Of a stretch of DNA of 15,408 nt, positions 9,564 through 15,408 are shown one piece after another (within the stretch, counting starts at the first letter, position 1; every line of letters starts with the position of its first letter). The DNA comes from Gonium pectorale (taxonomy: Eukaryota > Chlorophyta > Chlorophyceae > Chlamydomonadales > Volvocaceae), in contig LSYV01000237.1 of assembly GCA_001584585.1 (NCBI GenBank), forward strand, positions 16,706 through 32,113, given 5' to 3'. Position numbers and translations under genes: made by a program. The notes under the pieces are model-generated. The model did no database searches. It saw nothing but the letters and a program-made list of their open reading frames with translations, and was not told the DNA's origin.

Positions 9564-10062
9564 TCAAGCAAAAACTTTGTCACCATGGGTGTGTTCTATG
9601 GCGCCAGGGCCGGCCAGTCCCTGGCAGCGCAGGAGGAAGTCAAAACAAGACAGCTGAGGATAATATATGCGTAGGCAACGGAATAATGCGTAGCGTGTTT
9701 AGCACAGCAGCAATGAACTAGATTCGTTGCGCTGGCTCTGACGGGACGAGTTCACGGCACTTTGGCTTTTGTGTTGACCAGACAGCGCCGAAGCGTTTTC
9801 CTGATTTGCCTGAGCTGCGTGAGTTCCTTGTTGCACACGAGCGGAAAGCAGCCAAGGAAAGAGTATTCTCAAGCCGCTAAGCAGGTTAGTGGCAGACCTA
9901 ACGTCGCAGAGCTCGTGCGATCTGGCAACGTCGGTACTCTCCCCTCAGTTCACATTGCCACTTGGGCGAAAGAGCTTCCGGCGAGACGCTGCAGCGCGAA
10001 TGTTGCGGGACCAACAACCGTTGCTCCATCTCCCCTCTTTCACCTCGCAAGGCGCCTTCAAC
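9564..10062. promoter_or_regulatory. Divergent promoter and 5' leaders of the MADS and SAP/SPIRAL1 genes
   Basis: Two genes point away from each other across about 500 bp. An AT island, taatatatgc at 9661-9670, could act as a TATA element on the minus strand (about 100 bp before the MADS ATG), the plus strand, or both. Plus-strand ATGs at 9685 and 9713 (the latter followed by one codon and TAG) would be upstream ORFs if the transcript begins before them. A polypyrimidine-CAG at about 9940-9950 could mark a 5' UTR intron. Transcription starts cannot be fixed from sequence. Confidence 0.45.
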
Positions 10063-13000
10063 ATGACGCCTACGGAGATCGATCGCATGCTGCGGCCGTT
10101 GCCTCTGAAGGACCTGCGCCTGCTGGCGCGGGGTCGCGGCCTCAACCCGGCTGGTGAGCTCCTTCGGCATGCGTCCCAGGCAGAGCGTGTGGCGCATTTG
10201 GTGTTCATTTCTATATCTATGCCTTATCTCGAAGCCGAGGGATGTAGCGGATCACTTCCCCCTGCCCCTTACGCATGCCCCTTCCCCGCTTGCTACCCTC
10301 CGGCGTTGCAGGTGGTAAGGAGCAGCTCGAGGACCGCCTGAAGCAGCACATGCTGGCAACCGGCAACTTCTCCACCCAGGCCCCCGTCGAGGGCGAGGCT
10401 AACCCCACCATGCAGCATGGCTACGCCGTGGCGCCGCAGGGCTACCAGCAGTACACCACAGGTGAAATTAACGGGGCGGGATAAGGGCTTCGAAGGGCGC
10501 TGGTGGAATGCGGTGGCGACTTCACTCGGGTGTGGGCACTCCGCAACGGAGCCATCTGGCGGTCTCGCACCGATAGTTCTTTGCCTGCCAGATCTCACAT
10601 ACACCAGCCCGCATCCCAGTCATCTTCCTCATGTCCCATGTGCGCGCCTCCCCGGCCAAAACCCAGTACCTCATGCGGGTATCAGTCTCTGCAAGTGCCA
10701 AACCGTGCCCATCGGCACTCCTCAGCCCCGACCCTGTCGACCCCCGCGTGGTGATCCTCCTTCGTCCTATCATTGCCCTCTTGACCGCCGAACTGCTCGG
10801 CATTCCCCCGCTTCCCCGCTCCCCTTCCTACCCCAGGCGTCAACAACAACAACTACTCCCGCCCGGGCGGCCAGCAGAACGTCGGCAATTTCATCACCGA
10901 CCGCCCCTCAAGCCACGTGATGGCGCCACCCGGCGGCCACACCTCCATCCAGCTGGGCGGCTATCCCGAGCAGCCCCCCGCCGCCGCCGCGCCCTACCAG
11001 CCGCTCCAGGCGCCCTACGGCTCGCCCGGACAGGTGGGCGGGGTCGGCGACCTGGACTCTGCATTGCATCGGGGAGCGATTCCGAGGGGGTGAATTGCGG
11101 ACGCCTTGTGGGGCGGCTTGATTGGGCGTTTGAGTTTGGTCAGTGATGCGGGTTATGGTTCCCATGCGCTGTGTGCTCCTAAGCCCCTGTGTCCCCAGAC
11201 AGCCCTCCTCGCACAGCCTATCGCCATCACCCCTCACGCTCACTCCTCCTCACTTCCCTCGCAGCCCTCCCACGCGTACGGCGCCTCCTCCAACGACGTG
11301 CGGGGCGGCGCACTGTCCAACAACTACTCCCGCCCGGGAGGCCAGCAGAACGTCGGCAACTTCATTACCGACCGCCCCACCAGCAAGTGAGTCGTGAGGC
11401 CTGCAGCGGCCGGTTCGCGGGGATACCGAGTGGGAAGGCTGTGTGTCATGAAGACGGGCACGTCTTCCTTTTTGGGACTGTGGCCGATGGCCCTGACGGG
11501 GAGTGGGCCGCGACGGCGGGGGTGCTGCCGGTGAGGGGGATCTCCCTTCCGCGCGTGTGGAGCCCAAGAGATGGCCACTCGATGAGCGAGTCGGGGCGTC
11601 GGGTGTGACGATGATCATGCGCGCACGGTGCCGACGTGTTGGTCGCATCTGTCAGCGTTTGTCCCGCGCTCTTGGGGTAAGTAGCCTGCAGAACTGGAAC
11701 GCTTGCGCTCGCATACCCGTTCTGCATCCTTCCATTGGAGCAAACCGTCCGTTCGGCTCCGGCGGCGCTGCCCGCCCTCCGCCCGTAGTCGTTCCGCCCC
11801 GGCCTTCCCATCCTGCACCTTGAGCGAAGTAGGCTGCCCTGCGCCGGCAGCCGTACCAGCGTCTGTCCAGCCCTCTTGAAGGGAGCTGCCTGCCCTGCCC
11901 TGCGCCGGCAGCAATGCCCTCCTGCCGCTGAACGTCGGGACGCCCGCACCGAACGTGCTTCTCCGCCCGCCCCGCCTCTTTCCCGCAGGGTGCTGGCGCC
12001 CCCCGGCGGAGCCTCCCAGGTGAGGTGCTCCTCCGGAGGATAGATGGGCACATCGGGGAGGGAGGGGGGCAACTGGGGCCGAAGGGGGCGCTGCAGCTGC
12101 CGGCTTGCGGTGTCGGGTGCTGGGAGCAAGGGTGGGGCGGGGGGCTCCGAGTTCCGCTCCCTACCATCGCTCTTGAAATCGTGGCCGGGAAGGGCGCTGT
12201 GGCGCTGGGCGTGTGGCCGAGATCTGTGTTCCACTCCCATGCCGTCGCTTCCGCGACCCGACCCCGCTTTGCCTGGTATGTGCCTCGCTGCCTCCCATGC
12301 CTCAGATCTCCTTTGGGAACTACACCGAGCCGGCGGCCCCGGCCCCGCAGCACTACCACCAGCAGGCCGCCGCCGGGTACGGCCACAGCAGCGCGGGGCC
12401 TTCGTACGGCTCACCCGCACCGTACGCAACGTCGTACGGCGCGCCGGCGCAGCAGCAGCAGCAGGCGGGCTATGGGTACGGCAGCCCCAGCGTGGGACCG
12501 GACGGGCGCCCCATCACCGCGGGTGGGTGCCGAGCGGGGGGGTTGTACTGGTGGGGTGCCGCGGGGTTCTGTGCCTTGGCGCCACGGGGCGCTGCATTCG
12601 AAAGGCCGCGGTCGATTTATTGTGGGTGGAGGTTGTACGGCGAAGCGAGAGGCGGAGGAATTGGGCCCGGGCCGTCGCCAAGCGCATGGAACGGGGCCAT
12701 CGACGGGGATGGAGACGGAGACGCTGAGGTGGGGGCCCTCCCTGCAACGCATTCCTTTTTTGCCCACGGCCCCACCTCTGCCCGTTCGCCCACCGTTCGC
12801 CCGCCGCGCCCCAGGCGCCAAGTCCAACGAGGCCCGCAGCGGCGCGCTGTCCAACAACTACTCCCGCCCGGGCGGCCAGCAGAACGTCGGCAACTTCATC
12901 ACTGACCGCCCCTCCAGCAAGTAAGAGCCGTGCGGGTCGGCACGGCCGCCGTGATGGGGGGCGGTGGTTGCGGGCATTGTGGGTCGGCGTGTGCGGTGGG

Positions 13001-13852
13001 TTTGTGAGATGCTGGAGGGCATCCCCATCAGAGACGCTGGGGAGACGGGGCTGGGGCCTCCGGTTGGAGAGGCGCGGGCTGAGACGACGTGGGCCGCACA
13101 TGAGCGGGGATTCGGGTGGTGGGTCGACCGCCGGTGCTACGGGGGCGACGCGATTGGGGGCACTTGGGGCTCCCAACCTGCACCTACAAGACCCCAAGCC
13201 AACGGGAGCCTTCATGTGGACGCCAGTGCGTTCACAGTCAACCGTTTGCTCCTTTAAAACACCCCAAGCCAACCCGTGCGGCGGGCTGCCAGCACTGGCA
13301 CTGCCCCTCTCGTCCCGCTGCTTTGGGTCGGGCGGTGTGACTTCTTGGTAGCCAGGCCGGAACAGCCGGGCAGCGCTCGTTCGTCGTAGGGGATATCCGG
13401 CATGCGGTCAAACACTGTGCAGGGTCGTCGAGGGCTGCGGTCTCGCCGACGGCGATGCCAAGAACACCCCTTCGCCAGCCCCAGCTTGCGTGCTCGGGGT
13501 CCGATCGTTCGCCGGGTCCACCTCGGGGTTCACGTCAGGTCCCCTTGTGGATTCACGGATTCGCGGATTCCTGGGCGCGGCCTTTTGACGGATGGGTGCC
13601 GAAGGGACGCCAGGAGTTCATTCCCTTCGCCTTATCGGTTCGGGAGGGCATGCGCCACGGGCCTCTCTTGTGAAAACGGCTTTCCAATCCCGGACCGAAA
13701 ACCCCGAACCGACCGAACCCTCCATCCCGCCGCGCCGCGCCCCCCCCCCCTGCCCCATCCCGCCTGACCGTCCCTCACCGCCCGCCATCCTCCCCCCTCC
13801 ACGCAGGGTGCTGGCGCCGCCGGGCGGCCGCTCTCAGATCTCGTTCGGCTAA
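10063..13852 (+). CDS. SAP-motif protein with three SPIRAL1/Jupiter-type microtubule-associated repeats, 319 aa, 8 exons
   Basis: Exons: 10063-10153, 10312-10461, 10837-11033, 11265-11386, 11989-12019, 12306-12522, 12815-12920 and 13807-13852. All junctions are GT-AG, phase is kept throughout, and the stop is TAA at 13850. Residues 8-46 (LRPLPLKDLRLLARGRGLN, PAGGKEQLEDRLKQHM) fit the SAP helix-turn-helix motif, usually nucleic-acid binding. Three repeats of NNYSRPGGQQNVGNF, ITDRP(S/T)S, then (K/H)V.APPGG..(Q)ISFG lie at about residues 84-120, 165-201 and 283-319. They match plant SPIRAL1 (NNY-R--GQNTGNFLTDRPSTKVHAAPGGGSS), a small cortical microtubule regulator. The VLAPPGG..ISFG half also recalls animal Jupiter/HN1. 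Linkers are Tyr/Gln/Ala/Pro/Gly-rich and probably disordered. The first repeat is degenerate (SSHVMAPPGGHTSIQLG). The ATG at 10063 has the better context (caacATGa); an in-frame ATG at 10000 would add 21 residues. Microtubule association is inferred from family; the role of the SAP part is unknown. Confidence 0.85.
10848..10958 (+). repeat. SPIRAL1-type repeat 1 (degenerate, single exon)
   Basis: The repeat lies wholly in exon 3. NNYSRPGG, QQNVGNFITDRPSS and APPGG are kept. The K before V is replaced by H, and the terminal QISFG is replaced by SIQLG. Unlike repeats 2 and 3, no intron interrupts it after the ITDRPSS motif. Confidence 0.85.
11319..12317 (+). repeat. SPIRAL1-type repeat 2 (split over exons 4, 5 and 6)
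   Basis: Coding parts are 11319-11386, 11989-12019 and 12306-12317. Introns fall inside the Lys codon of ITDRPTSK (phase 2) and between Q and ISFG (phase 0). The first part is nearly identical at DNA level to repeat 3, including silent positions. Exon 5 is only 31 nt and encodes VLAPPGGASQ. Confidence 0.85.
12853..13849 (+). repeat. SPIRAL1-type repeat 3 (split over exons 7 and 8), forms the C-terminus
   Basis: Coding parts are 12853-12920 and 13807-13849. The intron lies in the same Lys codon and phase as in repeat 2. The protein ends exactly with the repeat (VLAPPGGRSQISFG, stop), as the plant SPIRAL1 motif also sits close to its C-terminus. Confidence 0.85.
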
Positions 13853-14828
13853 GGCCTGGTCCTGAGCAGGGGTGGCAGAGCCGCCCACCCGGTGAGGGCC
13901 CAGCTGCCCAACCGCGCCCAGAACCGCCCGGAACCCCGGCTTTGGAAACCCAGATCTCATTCGCGCGGGGGTCGCGCGGGAAGGGGCGCATCCAGAGGAG
14001 GCCAGCGACGTGAGGTTTTCGTTCTCGCACCCTCAACGACATGGCACGACATGATGTGATGCGACGGGGCCGAGATGGCGCGGCCGTGGGCCGGATGGAA
14101 CAGACACCCGTCCTCTCTTTCGTGCGTTGCGTCTTTTGTTACCGTGCGACGGGATTCATCCGCGTGGTGGCTCGTGGGACGACGTGCGAACGGTGTACGG
14201 CATTCCTACGAGCTCCTTCGAGTTGCCGTACTGGTGTCAGCAATAAGGCCCATGTGGGCAGCGTGTCGCCAGGCAGGGAAGTGCCGTAGACGGGGTGGCA
14301 GCAGCGCTGCGGCTTTGTTTTTTTTTGTTTGTATGTCTGTTTGCTTGCACTGCAACACTGCTGGGTGCAATGCGGAACGGGCGTCACGGACACCGAATCG
14401 CGTACTCAGAAGTAGGAGGAACGGTGGTCTTGGTCCGCAATCGTGCAATGCCCGTCAGGGCCTCCCCACTCCCCCACTGCATACCCCGTGCTGCCGCCGC
14501 CGTTGCCGCCGCCGCCAGAAAGCGGCATGGTGCGGCCCTTGAGAGTGCGTGCATGCGTGTCGTATCTTACCTTTGGATGGCACTACCGGTATGTTCTGCT
14601 TTGGTTTGCGGTGTTTGTGCGATGTGTTTTGGTTTGCGATTCGTTTTGGTTTTTGGTATGTGCGAGCATGTGCTGCTGCCGTGCGCAGAGCCAACGGACC
14701 ATAGCCAACGGACCACAGCCAACGGACCGCCAAGCCCGTAGTTGTGCTGGGCAGGCCGGCAGGCGGGCGGGCGCTGACAACGGATGGGTGGATGGCTTGA
14801 TGGGAGGCTAGGCCCACACCACACCATG
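13853..14828 (+). other. Probable 3' UTR of the SAP/SPIRAL1 gene
   Basis: No gene-like ORF with algal codon bias is present. The region runs from the TAA at 13850-13852 to the first TGTAA. A short echo of the last coding segment (cagatctcattcgcg at 13951-13965 versus cagatctcgttcggc at 13835-13849) lies 100 bp after the stop. A T/G-rich stretch (about 14590-14665, repeated gttttggtttgcg) and a 14-bp triplicate lie near its end. Confidence 0.5.
14689..14730 (+). repeat. 3 x 14-bp tandem repeat
   Basis: Three adjacent 14-bp units (agccaacggacc followed by at, ac or gc) lie about 100 bp before the TGTAA. They are non-coding as far as can be seen. Confidence 0.85.
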
Positions 14829-14833
14829 TGTAA
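14829..14833 (+). terminator. TGTAA polyadenylation signal of the SAP/SPIRAL1 gene
   Basis: This is the first plus-strand TGTAA after the stop codon at 13852. Cleavage would be expected 10-20 nt downstream, giving a 3' UTR of about 1 kb. Confidence 0.55.
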
Positions 14834-14849
14834 CCCGGGACCCGCGTGG

Positions 14850-15408
14850 AACCTGCCCTTGTCTGCAGCGCTTCTGTAGAATAATAGTTGTGAACCGCAG
14901 TTGTGGCCGTACAGGTGGGCTCCCTCTTTCTTTGCAGGTTTCTTCTTTTGCCAGACCCGCGTGCGCCCGACCCGACCCGCCCACCCGGAACGCTGGAACG
15001 TTCAGCAGCAGTCAAAGGTCACATGTACCCGTCAAAGCCTGTGCGGCCATGGGTGGATTGTCAGGGGGGTGACGTGAGCCTTGTGAGCCTCGTACTAGCC
15101 CTGGCAGCTCGGCTCAACAACCGCCCCTGCCCATGATGAGGTACTGCCCGTACAGCCGTTTTTTGTATGTGCGAGAAAAGAGAAATCTGCAGAGAAAGAG
15201 GGAGCCCGCCTCTAAGGTGATACACACCCGAAGGCTCGTCGTGTGCGTCGTTTCATTTCAACACCCGAAGGGCGAAGGCGTGACGCTTCCGAGCGTGCGC
15301 CGCTGCTCTCTCACGCTGCTCCGCCCACCCGCCCACCCGCCCCCCCACCCACCCACCACCACCCGCCGGCTGTATGCGGTTGCTGTGTGGGCTGGACGGG
15401 GGGGGGGG
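14850..15408. other. Intergenic end region with repeat copy and homopolymer tail
   Basis: No gene is supported. The region holds an inverted copy of the dispersed repeat (15176-15234), a C-rich CCCA/CCCG simple tract (about 15321-15366) and an 11-base G run at the window end (15398-15408). The G run may adjoin more simple sequence or an assembly gap. Confidence 0.5.
15176..15234 (-). repeat. Dispersed repeat, copy 4 (inverted relative to 3488-3549)
   Basis: The segment 15176-15198 matches 3260-3282 at 21 of 23 positions. The segment 15220-15234 (atacacacccgaagg) is the exact reverse complement of 3492-3506. Order and orientation fit a diverged copy of the element at 3488-3549. Confidence 0.5.

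Noticed and set aside
11832..11852. 7-bp inverted repeat (GGCTGCC/GGCAGCC) in SAP-gene intron 4
   Set aside because: A short GC-rich stem in GC-rich intron sequence is expected by chance, and nothing ties it to a function.

Overview
The window looks like nuclear DNA of a volvocine/chlamydomonadalean green alga (Chlamydomonas or Volvox relatives). The basis is high GC, short GC-rich introns with GTGAG/GTGCG/GTGGG/GTAAG donors and pyrimidine-rich CAG acceptors, the algal poly(A) signal TGTAA about 0.7-1 kb past stop codons, C/G-ending codons, Gly/Ala/Gln low-complexity proteins, and a (Ser-Pro4)n cell-wall type protein. No species can be named from the sequence. All exon models were built by hand from splice consensus, reading phase and protein similarity; no transcript data were available.

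Layout. (1) 127-2089, minus strand: a secreted hydroxyproline-rich glycoprotein-like gene with a signal peptide exon, a long Pro/Ser hinge that changes reading frame once near 745-760, and a short acidic C-terminal exon that may continue off the left edge. (2) About 2160-3680: intergenic DNA with no convincing gene, carrying copies of a small AT-richer repeat that recurs in inverted orientation near 15.2 kb. (3) 4355-9563, minus strand: an eight-exon gene for an 865-residue MADS-box transcription factor of MEF2-like (type II) character, with a Gly/Pro insertion in the MADS beta-hairpin and a long Gly/Ala/Gln-rich tail; one intron holds a 7 x 27 bp minisatellite. (4) About 9564-10062: a compact divergent promoter shared with the next gene. 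(5) 10063-13852, plus strand: an eight-exon gene for a 319-residue protein joining an N-terminal SAP-like motif to three SPIRAL1/Jupiter-type microtubule-associated repeats. (6) 13853-15408: its long 3' UTR, then repeat-rich intergenic DNA ending in a G homopolymer.

The three genes do not form an obvious pathway. The most interesting points are the SAP plus triple SPIRAL1-repeat architecture, whose repeats share an intron position, and its head-to-head pairing with a MEF2-like MADS gene, which raises the possibility of co-regulation.
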